Assembly: GCF_002218065.1 (NCBI RefSeq)
Contig: NZ_BDUB01000001.1
Location: 4,993,118 to 5,057,117, forward strand
Length of the DNA stretch: 64,000 nucleotides
Direction: 5' to 3'
Origin: Nodularia sp. NIES-3585
GTDB taxonomy: Bacteria > Cyanobacteriota > Cyanobacteriia > Cyanobacteriales > Nostocaceae
The first letter of the stretch is position 1, and every line of letters begins with the position of its first letter. The notes under the pieces are model-generated. The model was not told the DNA's origin, searched no databases, and saw only the letters and a list, made by a program, of their open reading frames with translations. Positions 46,180-54,704 of the stretch are shown here, piece after piece. The position numbers were made by a program, and so were the translations under genes.

Positions 46180-48006
46180 ATGTTTGGAAGTACACAACTC
46201 GCCAGGGTTGAAGTTCAGATGATACAGCAGCTATATGTTACAAAAAAATTCGGCACTTATGCTGACACCTTCCTCATGCTTGGTTTGGCGCAGCTTGTCG
46301 AGTATGCCCTGAAAGCGACTAACCAAAAAAGTGCCATTCAGCTTGTAGATGAAGGAATACGCTACTGCCTAAAACTAAAACAGACTGTCAATTTAGAAGC
46401 GATCGCTTCTCTCAAGTATACCAATCCTTTCCCACCAGTCAAAGGTCAAAAAACTGACATTAGCAAAATCCCGACGGAAACAGAAACTTTTGACACAGTT
46501 CAGAAAAATGACGAGCGCAAACTTTACCGAGACTATCTATTTCAGCAACGGGGCAAAGTACAATTTAATGAAGATGCACCAAAGCCACCCCATCCTAGTA
46601 CCCAAAATGGGGCAATTCTGACCTCCATGCGTCACGATCGCAATCATAATGAACTATGGTATTTAGGATGGCAACTCAAAGATAATTATGGCATTTTACT
46701 TACTTCTTTGATTCAAGCTTTTAGCCAGGGAAATTACCCCAGTCTAGATGCCGAAACTCAAAAAGTTGCCGAGTTATTTCAACAAGCTACCAGCCATAAA
46801 TTACCCGAAACCGCCAGTGCAGTCAAAATTTATCTCCCGACATCTGTACAAGGTGTGAATCGCACTAAAGCAGATAGCAATAAAGTAGATTCTCAAAAAG
46901 CAGATTGGTTAAGTTTATGGCTAATTGCGGGAGGATTATTTAACTTTGGAGTAGCAGAACGGGTAAAGATTGCCGAACGGGTTTATGACTGGCGAGTTGT
47001 TGTTCTGGAACCTCAAGATATTCAATTAACTAAATATCGGGAGGTATTGAATAAACTCCGCAAATTTAACCCACCTTCTGGGGGACATGGAATTGCCCGA
47101 TTTGATTCTGAGTTGATATTACGGTTCTGTCAGGAATTACTCAATCATCACCAAGCCCAAGCCAACGCCGAACCAGATGAATTTGATATTTGGCAACCAA
47201 TTAACCATTTTGTCAGTAGCTTTATTGGCACTCACTTTGGTTCTAAAGGTCAAGTTTATGGTGTCAAAGAAATCTTTAGTTTAGGGCTACCGAGTTGGAT
47301 TATTCCTGAAAATTCCCAGGAATTGATAGATTATCAAAATGTTTTAACGGAGCATTTATTAGTCATTACTAGCCTGTCTGCGGAAGAAGGACATAGTGAG
47401 TTATTGGCAGCTTATCGGGACTTTATTACTGGTACTAATTTGTCCCATTTTTTTTACTTTCAAGTCAGTTATGCTGATTATGTTGTCAAACGTCTAGCAG
47501 ATACCAAAGCCAAACCTCCCCGGTTATTTTCTATTAAGGGATTAAACCTCATGGTCAAAAATTTTCAGCATCGTCAAAAAGACCAAGATTGGTCTTTAAC
47601 AGAAATCACTGAAGACCCTGGTTTTTTACGCATAGCTAAAGCTATTAATAGCGCCACAGTGTATGCGGGAAAGGAAGAACACGGTTGGGACAGAATCTAT
47701 GGTTTAGCCCAACGCTTGAGTAGTCAAGCAGGTTCTAAGAAAGATTTCATTATTGAATTGTCAACCTTTTTGGCTAGTTACGAAAATGAGAATCTTCGCA
47801 TTGATGAGGAATTAAAGAAAAAGGGTAAGTTCCGCCGCATCTGGACGACAAAAGATGATTTAGACCGGGTAATTCACCTGATTGACACATTTGGTTCTAG
47901 TTTAGTCGCTAACCTGTTAATTGCTTATGGCTATGCCAAAGGTTGGGGTAAAGCTAAGGATGCCGATAAAACCGATACCACGAATGAATCAGAAACGGAA
48001 GTATAG
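46180..48006 (+). CDS. Cas8-like large subunit of a type I CRISPR complex
   Basis: A protein of 608 codons (595 from the alternative ATG at 46219, whose product begins MIQQLYVTKKFGTYAD and fits the family better). It sits directly before cas7 and cas5, where the large Cascade subunit is expected, and has the right size. Readable features are an N-terminal YADTFLMLGLAQLVEYAL, the central SLGLPSWIIP and a C-terminal lysine-rich tail. Sequence divergence of Cas8 proteins prevents a firm subtype call; Cas8a1/Csx8-type is my best guess. Large subunits recognise the PAM and recruit Cas3. First gene of the intact plus-strand run cas8-cas7-cas5-cas6-cas4-cas1-cas2. Confidence 0.75.
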   Translation: MFGSTQLARVEVQMIQQLYVTKKFGTYADTFLMLGLAQLVEYALKATNQKSAIQLVDEGIRYCLKLKQTVNLEAIASLKYTNPFPPVKGQKTDISKIPTETETFDTVQKNDERKLYRDYLFQQRGKVQFNEDAPKPPHPSTQNGAILTSMRHDRNHNELWYLGWQLKDNYGILLTSLIQAFSQGNYPSLDAETQKVAELFQQATSHKLPETASAVKIYLPTSVQGVNRTKADSNKVDSQKADWLSLWLIAGGLFNFGVAERVKIAERVYDWRVVVLEPQDIQLTKYREVLNKLRKFNPPSGGHGIARFDSELILRFCQELLNHHQAQANAEPDEFDIWQPINHFVSSFIGTHFGSKGQVYGVKEIFSLGLPSWIIPENSQELIDYQNVLTEHLLVITSLSAEEGHSELLAAYRDFITGTNLSHFFYFQVSYADYVVKRLADTKAKPPRLFSIKGLNLMVKNFQHRQKDQDWSLTEITEDPGFLRIAKAINSATVYAGKEEHGWDRIYGLAQRLSSQAGSKKDFIIELSTFLASYENENLRIDEELKKKGKFRRIWTTKDDLDRVIHLIDTFGSSLVANLLIAYGYAKGWGKAKDADKTDTTNESETEV

Positions 48007-48255
48007 GAATCTTATTTGAGTTTTGAACGATTTTTTTTAACGTTCGCGGTGCGTGGCGTTAGCCATACCACAGAGACACAGAGGAAGAGAAAAAAGAGAA
48101 ATGTTCACTTTTTATCAGGAGTTATGCAAAATTATGAAAAACGAACCGCAAAGGACACAAAGAACACAAAGGAAAGAAGGTTTCACCAGAGTTCTTGGGT
48201 AAGTCCTAATTATTTAGGATTGCTATAGATAATTTTCAACAAGGAGAATCAGATA
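48007..48255. other. Gap between cas8 and cas7 with A-rich dispersed repeats
   Basis: About 250 bases with two degenerate repeats of the ACACAGAGG / ACACAAAGG type that are common between cyanobacterial genes. A 70-codon frame crosses both and is very unlikely to be real. The last bases (AAGGAG) are the ribosome site of cas7. Confidence 0.6.
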
Positions 48256-49218
48256 ATGACTAAGGTACAATTTCCAGTTTATTCAATTTCTATCAGTGGT
48301 TTAGTTTCTTGGCAACTTCATGCTTTAAATAATGAGGGTAATGAGGGTAATCAATCGTTGACTCGGCGTTATTATATCATTCAAAAAGATATCCATGAAC
48401 CTGAGTATGTAAATGGCATTTCTGGCGATATGCTCAAACATATTCAGGCAGAACATTTACACCGGGTGGCGTTGGAATCTGGATTAAGTTTATCGGAGGG
48501 TGGTAAGCAATTTAATCCTGATCGAATTGGTTATGATTTGGAGAAAAATCTCTCTGTTTTTACAGACAAAGATACTGATTTAGCTGCTAAAACAGGTAAA
48601 GTTATTCAACTCTGCACCATCAGCGATTTGGAAGGTTTTATGGTGACAGAAAAGAAGGGACAAACCCTGAAGCGTGATTCTGTGATTGAATTTGGGGCTG
48701 TTGTCGGTTTGCCTAGTTCGGTGAAAACTCAGAGTTATTTTCATGCTAAATACGGTGTGGATAATCCAACTCCTTATAATGTACAAGTCAGTTCTGGTTT
48801 ATATGCCACTGTTTTGAATATAGAGGCTTTTCGGATTGGTTATAATCCTCACAATTTTGGTTACAGCATTGATGTTGCTGAACGTAAAAAACGCTTAGAT
48901 GCTTTACTCAAAAGTGTGCTGTATACCTATTTGCAGCCTAATGGAGCCAAACGTAACACTCATTTACCCCATCCTGACCATTTTGAAGGTGTGATTACTG
49001 TTAGTAGCCGTCGCTGTCCTGCACCCATGATTAGCCCTTTGGAGCGAGAATACAACAGTCAAATTCATAGTTTGGCAAGTACGTTAAATAATCTCAATGG
49101 TGCGGCAACAATTCATTGTTTTGATTTTAACAATATGGCTGAGTTTGCTGACCAAATTGAAACTTTAATTGCTCACAGTTTGCCTTGGGAGAGTGAAAAT
49201 GCCGAAGCGATCGCCTAA
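48256..49218 (+). CDS. cas7: Cas7 (DevR/Csa2 family) Cascade backbone protein
   Basis: A 320-residue Cas7 protein of the DevR/Csa2 kind. The N terminus YSISISGLVSWQLHALNNEG is the hallmark of this family, followed by VNGISGDMLKHIQAEHL, also typical. Copies of Cas7 line the crRNA and form the helical backbone of the complex. A strong ribosome site (AAGGAG, 9 bases before ATG) suggests high expression, as expected for the most abundant subunit. The stop overlaps the cas5 start by 20 bases. Confidence 0.92.
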   Translation: MTKVQFPVYSISISGLVSWQLHALNNEGNEGNQSLTRRYYIIQKDIHEPEYVNGISGDMLKHIQAEHLHRVALESGLSLSEGGKQFNPDRIGYDLEKNLSVFTDKDTDLAAKTGKVIQLCTISDLEGFMVTEKKGQTLKRDSVIEFGAVVGLPSSVKTQSYFHAKYGVDNPTPYNVQVSSGLYATVLNIEAFRIGYNPHNFGYSIDVAERKKRLDALLKSVLYTYLQPNGAKRNTHLPHPDHFEGVITVSSRRCPAPMISPLEREYNSQIHSLASTLNNLNGAATIHCFDFNNMAEFADQIETLIAHSLPWESENAEAIA

Positions 49219-49930
49219 ATCCTACCCTACGCCATGGCTAACCGTCACCTATCAACCTGTGAGCCTATTTTCACTCAAAAGGTCTGATGCAACTAGCATG
49301 GCGGCACGGTCTAATTTAGTGCCAACTCCTTACGCTATCAAAATGGCATTGTTAAAAGTTTTGCTAGAAAGTCAGGGAAGACAACACCAAAGTGATTTTA
49401 CCCAATGGATTAACAGCGAATTCACCTGGATTCGAGATTTAACAATTTATATTTGGCCTCCAGAAAAATTGGTTGTGAATCGCAATGGTTACAAGTTACG
49501 CTACTACGATCAAACTGCCGACAAAGCAGATAAAACTCGTCCCACAATTCCCATGCAAGGAGGGTTTGTTTTTCGAGAATGGGTATATATGCAAGGAAAT
49601 CTGCAAATTTGTTGTAGTGCGGGAAATCACTTAGCAGAACTAGAGGAATTGTTTGCTCAAATCAACTACTTCGGTAAACGCGGCTGTTTTTTCCAGTATC
49701 TTCCTGAATATCAACAAACAACGCCAGAACCCACCTTTGAGCCAAATCCTACCACTGGCTTTACAGTGCAGCCGATGGATGATTTAGGAGAAAAAACTAC
49801 TTTTAATCGAATTAATCCTTTTTCTACGGAGAAAGCACAACTGGATAAAGACCGCGTAATTAAACCTGGATTTCTGCCTCTGCAACTTATGGCTACAAGT
49901 ACCCGTTATGATATGTACCAAAGATACTGA
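49199..49930 (+). CDS. cas5: Cas5 Cascade subunit
   Basis: A 243-residue protein starting MPKRSPKSYP at the ATG at 49199, inside the end of cas7. The N-terminal LTVTYQPVSLFSLKRSDATSMAARSNLVPTPYAIKMALL (residues about 12-50) and a GFVFREWVYMQG strand are typical of Cas5 RAMP proteins that cap the 5' handle of crRNA. An in-frame ATG at 49169 would lengthen the overlap without adding conserved sequence. Its stop overlaps the start of the next frame by 23 bases. Translational coupling of cas7, cas5 and cas6 is likely. Confidence 0.85.
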   Translation: MPKRSPKSYPTPWLTVTYQPVSLFSLKRSDATSMAARSNLVPTPYAIKMALLKVLLESQGRQHQSDFTQWINSEFTWIRDLTIYIWPPEKLVVNRNGYKLRYYDQTADKADKTRPTIPMQGGFVFREWVYMQGNLQICCSAGNHLAELEELFAQINYFGKRGCFFQYLPEYQQTTPEPTFEPNPTTGFTVQPMDDLGEKTTFNRINPFSTEKAQLDKDRVIKPGFLPLQLMATSTRYDMYQRY

Positions 49931-50921
49931 GATTGCATTTGCTGGAGTTAACCTAGTTCTCAAGTCTACACCAAGTGCAATCGCCTCCACTTCCTTAACA
50001 TCTTGGCTACCAGAAATTCAACCTGCACCGAGTTGGATTCCTTTAGGAATTTCTGAGGGTGTAACTAAAATTATGCCTGTGTTACCAGAAGCAGTTCTCT
50101 ATCCCCATCTCATGCAATCCATCTGTCAGCGTATTACTGAAAATACCTTGGTGGAGTGGGAAAAAAAGCCCTATGAACTGATGGGAGTGGAAGTAGATGA
50201 TCAGGCTTTGCATATCATTCAAGTTGCTATTTCCACCACACAACCATTACCATCAACCTTGGGAAGAGCCATTCATGCTCAATGTTTTCAATGGTTAGCT
50301 ATTGCCGATACTGCTTTAGCCGCAAAGTTGCATCAACAAGACAGTCTGCCTATAACTTTGGCAATGCGGTATAGTTCATCCCAAAAGCTGCATCTGAGAA
50401 TTAGTTTATTACAAAAGGAACTCTTAGCACCGCTACTTTGGGGATTGAGTACCAACCTGGGAGGAGAAATCACCCTAGCGGGAATACCTTGTCGATTGGG
50501 TAAGTGCATAGATATTCTGCCAGCTAGCAGCTTTGAAAAACTGGCGCGTATACCTGCCCAAACGGTGATTAAATTACAATTTCTCTCCCCTACCAGCTTT
50601 AAACAAGGTCGAGTTATACAGCCTTTTCCATTGCCAGAGTTGGTTTTTGGTAGTTTATTACGGCGGTGGAATATTTTTGCCCCCGCAGAACTCCATTTTT
50701 CTCCAGTTGAATGGAATGCTTTAATTTCTGCTTTTGAACTGAAAACCTATGCTTTGAAAATGGCAGGGGGTGCAGAAATTGGGGCGGAAGGCTGGGTAAA
50801 ATATCGGTTTTTAGATCCTGAACAAGCCAGGATGGCGACAATCTTAGCTCATTTTGCTGACTTTGCGGGAGTCGGGCGCAAAACAGCGATGGGAATGGGA
50901 CAGGTAATCACCAATAACTAA
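49908..50921 (+). CDS. cas6: Cas6 CRISPR RNA endonuclease
   Basis: A frame of 337 codons whose C-terminal 245 residues are Cas6: the first ferredoxin-like unit begins near HIIQVAISTTQPLPSTLGRAIHAQC, and the glycine-rich loop near the C terminus reads GVGRKTAMGMGQV. Cas6 cuts the array transcript at the base of each repeat hairpin. The first 90-100 residues are not typical of Cas6. Later ATGs at 50073 and 50181 are possible starts, so the true N terminus is uncertain. The gene ends in a heptamer repeat that supplies its TAA stop and the start of cas4. Confidence 0.85.
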   Translation: MICTKDTEIAFAGVNLVLKSTPSAIASTSLTSWLPEIQPAPSWIPLGISEGVTKIMPVLPEAVLYPHLMQSICQRITENTLVEWEKKPYELMGVEVDDQALHIIQVAISTTQPLPSTLGRAIHAQCFQWLAIADTALAAKLHQQDSLPITLAMRYSSSQKLHLRISLLQKELLAPLLWGLSTNLGGEITLAGIPCRLGKCIDILPASSFEKLARIPAQTVIKLQFLSPTSFKQGRVIQPFPLPELVFGSLLRRWNIFAPAELHFSPVEWNALISAFELKTYALKMAGGAEIGAEGWVKYRFLDPEQARMATILAHFADFAGVGRKTAMGMGQVITNN

Positions 50922-50947
50922 TGACTAATGACTAATGACTAATGACT
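50917..50947. repeat. Heptamer tandem repeat (ACTAATG, four copies) at the cas6-cas4 junction
   Basis: ACTAATG is repeated four times and followed by ACT. Each unit brings an ATG every 7 bases; the ATG at 50935 is in frame with cas4. The first unit makes the TAA stop of cas6. Tandem heptamers of this type are frequent in heterocystous cyanobacteria and vary in copy number between strains. Confidence 0.9.
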
Positions 50948-51519
50948 ATTTGCCTTTGGCGTATCTGAATGCTTGGGAATACTGCCCGCGTAGGTTTTAC
51001 TTGGAATATGTACTCGGTGAAATGGAGGACAATGAACATATTATTTTAGGTCGCCATTTACACCGCAATATTGATGAACCTGGAACAATTCAGGAGGGGG
51101 AAACGCTAATTCATCAGCAGCAATGGGTATGGTGCGATCGCCTCAAAGTTGCTGGTATTATCGATGCTGTGGAAGAGTGTGATGGTCAACTTGTTCCTTT
51201 GGAATACAAGAAGGGGAAAATGGCACAACACCTCAATGACCATTTTCAACTTTGTGCGGCGGCTTTATGTTTGGAAGAACGCACTGGACGCAGTATTACC
51301 TACGGTGAAATTTTTTATCACGCTAACCGCAGAAGGCAGACTGTAGAATTTACACCCCAACTGCGACAAATGACCGAACAAGCGATCGCTTTGGCGCACT
51401 TTGCTAGTCAAAACCCCATGCCAGCACCCATAGAGCATACCAAAAAATGCCAGTCTTGCAGTCTGCAAGGAATCTGCTTGCCCTTTGAAGTTAAAAAATT
51501 ACAACAGCAAAATTCCTAA
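50935..51519 (+). CDS. cas4: Cas4 exonuclease
   Basis: A 194-residue Cas4. All family marks are present: CPRRFY near residue 17, GRHLH (His of the nuclease centre), ID followed by VPLEYKKGK (the Asp-Glu-x-Lys core), and the C-terminal Cys cluster CQSCSLQGIC, which with the N-terminal Cys should hold an Fe-S cluster. Cas4 trims prespacers and fixes PAM orientation during spacer uptake with Cas1-Cas2. The start codon lies inside a heptamer repeat. Eight bases separate it from cas1. Confidence 0.94.
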   Translation: MTNDYLPLAYLNAWEYCPRRFYLEYVLGEMEDNEHIILGRHLHRNIDEPGTIQEGETLIHQQQWVWCDRLKVAGIIDAVEECDGQLVPLEYKKGKMAQHLNDHFQLCAAALCLEERTGRSITYGEIFYHANRRRQTVEFTPQLRQMTEQAIALAHFASQNPMPAPIEHTKKCQSCSLQGICLPFEVKKLQQQNS

Positions 51520-51527
51520 AAATCACC

Positions 51528-52505
51528 ATGAGTACTCTTTACCTCACCCAGCCCGATGCAGTTTTAAGCAAAGACTACGAAGCCTTTCAAGTCGCCTTAA
51601 AACAAGAAGACGGTTCTTGGAAAAAACAAAAAGTTGCCGCCCAAACAGTAGAACAAGTCATACTCATGGGGAATCCCCAAGTCACTGGTGATGCTTTCGT
51701 CTACGCTTTGCAGTTAGGAATGCCAGTTCATTACCTTTCCAGCTTCGGTAAATACTTGGGTTCAGCACTTCCGAGTCATTCTCGCAACGGTCAATTAAGA
51801 TTGGCACAGTATCAAGTTTATCAAGATCCCGTGCGGCGCTTGGAATTAGTCAAAGCGATCGTCACTGCCAAAATTCATAATCAATATAATGTCTTGTACC
51901 GACACAATGAAAAAGATAACCCCCTCAAAGAACGCAAAAGTCTAGTCAAGACTCAACAAACCATAGACCAAGTACGGGGAGTTGAAGGTTTAGCTGCTAG
52001 AGAATATTTTGCTTGCTGGCAGAGAATGGTAGGTAATGAATGGACTTTTAATGGTAGAAATCGCCGTCCACCTACCGACCCAGTAAATTCCCTAATGAGT
52101 TTTGCCTATGCTTTACTGCAAGGTCAAGTCATGGCTGCCGTTCACATAACTGGTTTAGACCCATATATTGGCTATTTGCATGAAGTTCATCATGGTCAAC
52201 CGGCGATGGTATTAGACTTAATGGAGGAATTTCGGGCTTTAATAGCTGATAATTTAGTGTTATCAGTGCTAAATAACCGCAAAATTCAGCCCGAAGATTT
52301 TACCGACAGTTTGGGCGCTTATCGTTTGAAAGAGAATGCTAAGAAAATCTTCTTGCAGGCTTTTGACAAAAAAATGAACGATGAATTTAAACATCCTGTA
52401 TTTGAGTACAGATGTACCTACAGACGAGCCATAGAACTACAAGCACGTTTGTTGGGTCGTCATTTACAGGAGGGTGTACCTTACAAACCGTTAATATTGC
52501 GATGA
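51528..52505 (+). CDS. cas1: Cas1 integrase
   Basis: A 325-residue Cas1. The catalytic metal ligands are seen in GVEGLAAREYF (Glu) and YLHEVHHGQPAMVLDLMEEFR (His and Asp/Glu, residues near 220-240). The N-terminal beta domain starts MSTLYLTQPDAVLSKD. With Cas2 it inserts new spacers at the leader end of the array. The stop overlaps the cas2 start by 4 bases. Nothing seems broken, so adaptation is probably intact even though the interference genes cas3 and cas10 are damaged. Confidence 0.95.
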   Translation: MSTLYLTQPDAVLSKDYEAFQVALKQEDGSWKKQKVAAQTVEQVILMGNPQVTGDAFVYALQLGMPVHYLSSFGKYLGSALPSHSRNGQLRLAQYQVYQDPVRRLELVKAIVTAKIHNQYNVLYRHNEKDNPLKERKSLVKTQQTIDQVRGVEGLAAREYFACWQRMVGNEWTFNGRNRRPPTDPVNSLMSFAYALLQGQVMAAVHITGLDPYIGYLHEVHHGQPAMVLDLMEEFRALIADNLVLSVLNNRKIQPEDFTDSLGAYRLKENAKKIFLQAFDKKMNDEFKHPVFEYRCTYRRAIELQARLLGRHLQEGVPYKPLILR

Positions 52506-52795
52506 GTACACTGTTTTATCTGTTTATTTACGACTTACCCGATAATAAAGCAGCAAATAAGCGGCGGACTCGCTTGCACAAAATGTTGACTGGTTATGGG
52601 AAATGGACTCAATACAGTGTTTTTGAGTGTTTCTTAACTGCTGTCCAGTTTACCCAATTGCAAATAAAGATTGAGAAATTGATCAAACCTGATGAAGACT
52701 CGATTAGAGTATATGTGCTGGATGCTGGCAGTGTTAAAAGAACTATCACTTATGGTTCTGAAGTACCTAGACAAGAGCAGACAATCATTATATGA
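52502..52795 (+). CDS. cas2: Cas2
   Basis: A 97-residue Cas2 starting MSTLFYLFIYDLPDNKAANKRR at the ATG at 52502, overlapping the cas1 stop (ATGA). The YDLPD motif with its conserved Asp, a small ferredoxin-like length and position after cas1 identify it. A longer frame from 52412 is only the overlap with cas1. Cas2 forms the dimer core of the Cas1-Cas2 integrase. The array begins 210 bases further on. Confidence 0.94.
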   Translation: MSTLFYLFIYDLPDNKAANKRRTRLHKMLTGYGKWTQYSVFECFLTAVQFTQLQIKIEKLIKPDEDSIRVYVLDAGSVKRTITYGSEVPRQEQTIII

Positions 52796-53005
52796 TTGAC
52801 TCATAACCAAGATTTTTGGCAAACCTATAGTGAGGTCAAAAACCCAGGGGGGTTTGCCAAATCGCCAGAACCTTGACAAATCAATAGTTACAGCGTTTCA
52901 TAAGTTTCAGTTGGCAATTTCCCGAAGCCTGAAACAGGGTTTCTAGATCACCTTTGCCAAAATCGCCTCCAGAATCGCCTTGTAGACTATGTTTCAGATG
53001 GCGGA
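52796..53005 (+). promoter_or_regulatory. CRISPR leader region
   Basis: 210 bases between cas2 and the first repeat; its position next to cas1-cas2 and opposite the degenerate repeat end makes it the leader. It starts with an 11-bp inverted repeat (52815-52861). No exact promoter could be placed. Confidence 0.65.
52815..52861. terminator. Long inverted repeat just after cas2
   Basis: Perfect 11-bp arms TTTGGCAAACC and GGTTTGCCAAA separated by 25 bases, starting 20 bases after the cas2 stop. It may end the cas transcript or form a leader structure. There is no long T-run after it, so a classic rho-independent terminator is not certain. Confidence 0.5.
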
Positions 53006-54595
53006 CTTTCCGCTCAACTAATCCCCGCAAGGGGACTGAAACAGCCAATCCCTAGCCGCTTGGTTAATGTTAATCATGGCAATCTTTCCGCTCAACTAAT
53101 CCCCGCAAGGGGACTGAAACCAGCAACTCTATTCCTGCAACTGTTATAGAGATGGTTGCTTTCCGCTCAACTAATCCCCGCAAGGGGACTGAAACAAACA
53201 TGTATTACTGTCTTTACATAGTTTAGGGTGTGGACTTTCCGCTCAACTAATCCCCGCAAGGGGACTGAAACTCAATTGGGGGCAGGATTTGGATTTAGGA
53301 TTTTTTCTTTCCGCTCAACTAATCCCCGCAAGGGGACTGAAACAATACAAGCGGCCTGTCAATGGGAAAAATATTCTCTAGCTTTCCGCTCAACTAATCC
53401 CCGCAAGGGGACTGAAACATGTCTTCTAGCTTCTTTACTTGCTAAGAAAGGTACCTTTCCGCTCAACTAATCCCCGCAAGGGGACTGAAACGGTTTAAAC
53501 CAAGTGGACCTTTTGTTACTTCATCACTTTCCGCTCAACTAATCCCCGCAAGGGGACTGAAACTGAGATGGTTTCTGATTTATTTAATGTTTGTAACCAC
53601 TTTCCGCTCAACTAATCCCCGCAAGGGGACTGAAACACTAGATAAAGCACATATAGCATTATGCAATGTTTCTTCTTTCCGCTCAACTAATCCCCGCAAG
53701 GGGACTGAAACTTGAATATGATACTCAAGGTCCTATTGCTTTACAGGCTTTCCGCTCAACTAATCCCCGCAAGGGGACTGAAACGAATGGCTTGCCAAGA
53801 AGCGCATTAATGTAATGATTCTTTCCGCTCAACTAATCCCCGCAAGGGGACTGAAACTCTTTGTCTAGCGCCGCTTCTCCTAATGATTGGGTCGGCTTTC
53901 CGCTCAACTAATCCCCGCAAGGGGACTGAAACTTCTTTGCCTCTGAATTTTAGCGAGCTTATGTCTGCATACTTTCCGCTCAACTAATCCCCGCAAGGGG
54001 ACTGAAACCTGATTAATGCCAAAAAGCCCAGTTTGAAGTTTGTCCTTTCCGCTCAACTAATCCCCGCAAGGGGACTGAAACCATTTTTGCTGCGTGATAG
54101 CGGCGTGGTTCTACCCCTTCGACTTTCCGCTCAACTAATCCCCGCAAGGGGACTGAAACAATCAAAGAACCCTAAAAGGATAAACGGCACACTAAACTTT
54201 CCGCTCAACTAATCCCCGCAAGGGGACTGAAACTTGATGATACTGAGCAAGGGATATTGTTAGCTGAACTTTCCGCTCAACTAATCCCCGCAAGGGGACT
54301 GAAACTTCAACAAACTTTCAGCATTACTCGCACAGGTGGAGGCTTTCCGCTCAACTAATCCCCGCAAGGGGACTGAAACGCTTCTTTAATCACTTGAGGT
54401 GAATCCCCAAGCTTTTCTTTCCGCTCAACTAATCCCCGCAAGGGGACTGAAACATTGGTGGAATTGCTTTAGAGCCTGCCGTTGACTTTCCGCTCAACAA
54501 ATCCCCGCAAGGGGACTGAAACGTATCAATGTAGATGTAAGGAGAAGTCATTTTTGAGCTTTCCGCTCAACTAATCCCCGCAAGGGGACTGAAAC
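53006..54595 (+). CRISPR. CRISPR array, 22 repeats of 37 bases, 21 spacers
   Basis: The repeat begins CTTTCCGCTCAAC and ends GGGGACTGAAAC. Repeat starts: 53006, 53084, 53159, 53235, 53307, 53382, 53455, 53527, 53600, 53675, 53748, 53821, 53896, 53972, 54045, 54123, 54197, 54269, 54343, 54417, 54486, 54559. Spacers are 32-41 bases. The repeat holds a stem UCCCC-GCAA-GGGGA with a GNRA loop, and cutting at its base would leave the 8-base handle ACUGAAAC, as for Cas6-processed arrays. All repeats look identical except the one at 54486 (CAACAAAT for CAACTAAT). That change, near the right end, and cas2 at the left end place the leader on the left and transcription on the plus strand. Confidence 0.98.
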
Positions 54596-54704
54596 ACTTT
54601 AGCCAGCGCTATCAATATTTTGATTACTCCACAATATTTTTCAACCTGAAATAGAATCATCTTATTGGTGAGCAAGCGAAGGTAGCAGTTAGAGGAGTTA
54701 TTTA

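Noticed and set aside
48016-48228. A 70-codon frame between cas8 and cas7
   Set aside because: It is made of A-rich dispersed repeats and lacks coding character or a conserved product.
52412-52500. N-terminal extension of Cas2
   Set aside because: It overlaps cas1 in another frame; the family start MSTLFYLFIYDLPD is at 52502.
53228-53470. An 80-codon open frame across the CRISPR array with a repeated peptide FRSTNPRKGTET
   Set aside because: It is only the translation of the CRISPR repeats; the repeated peptide follows the 37-base unit.
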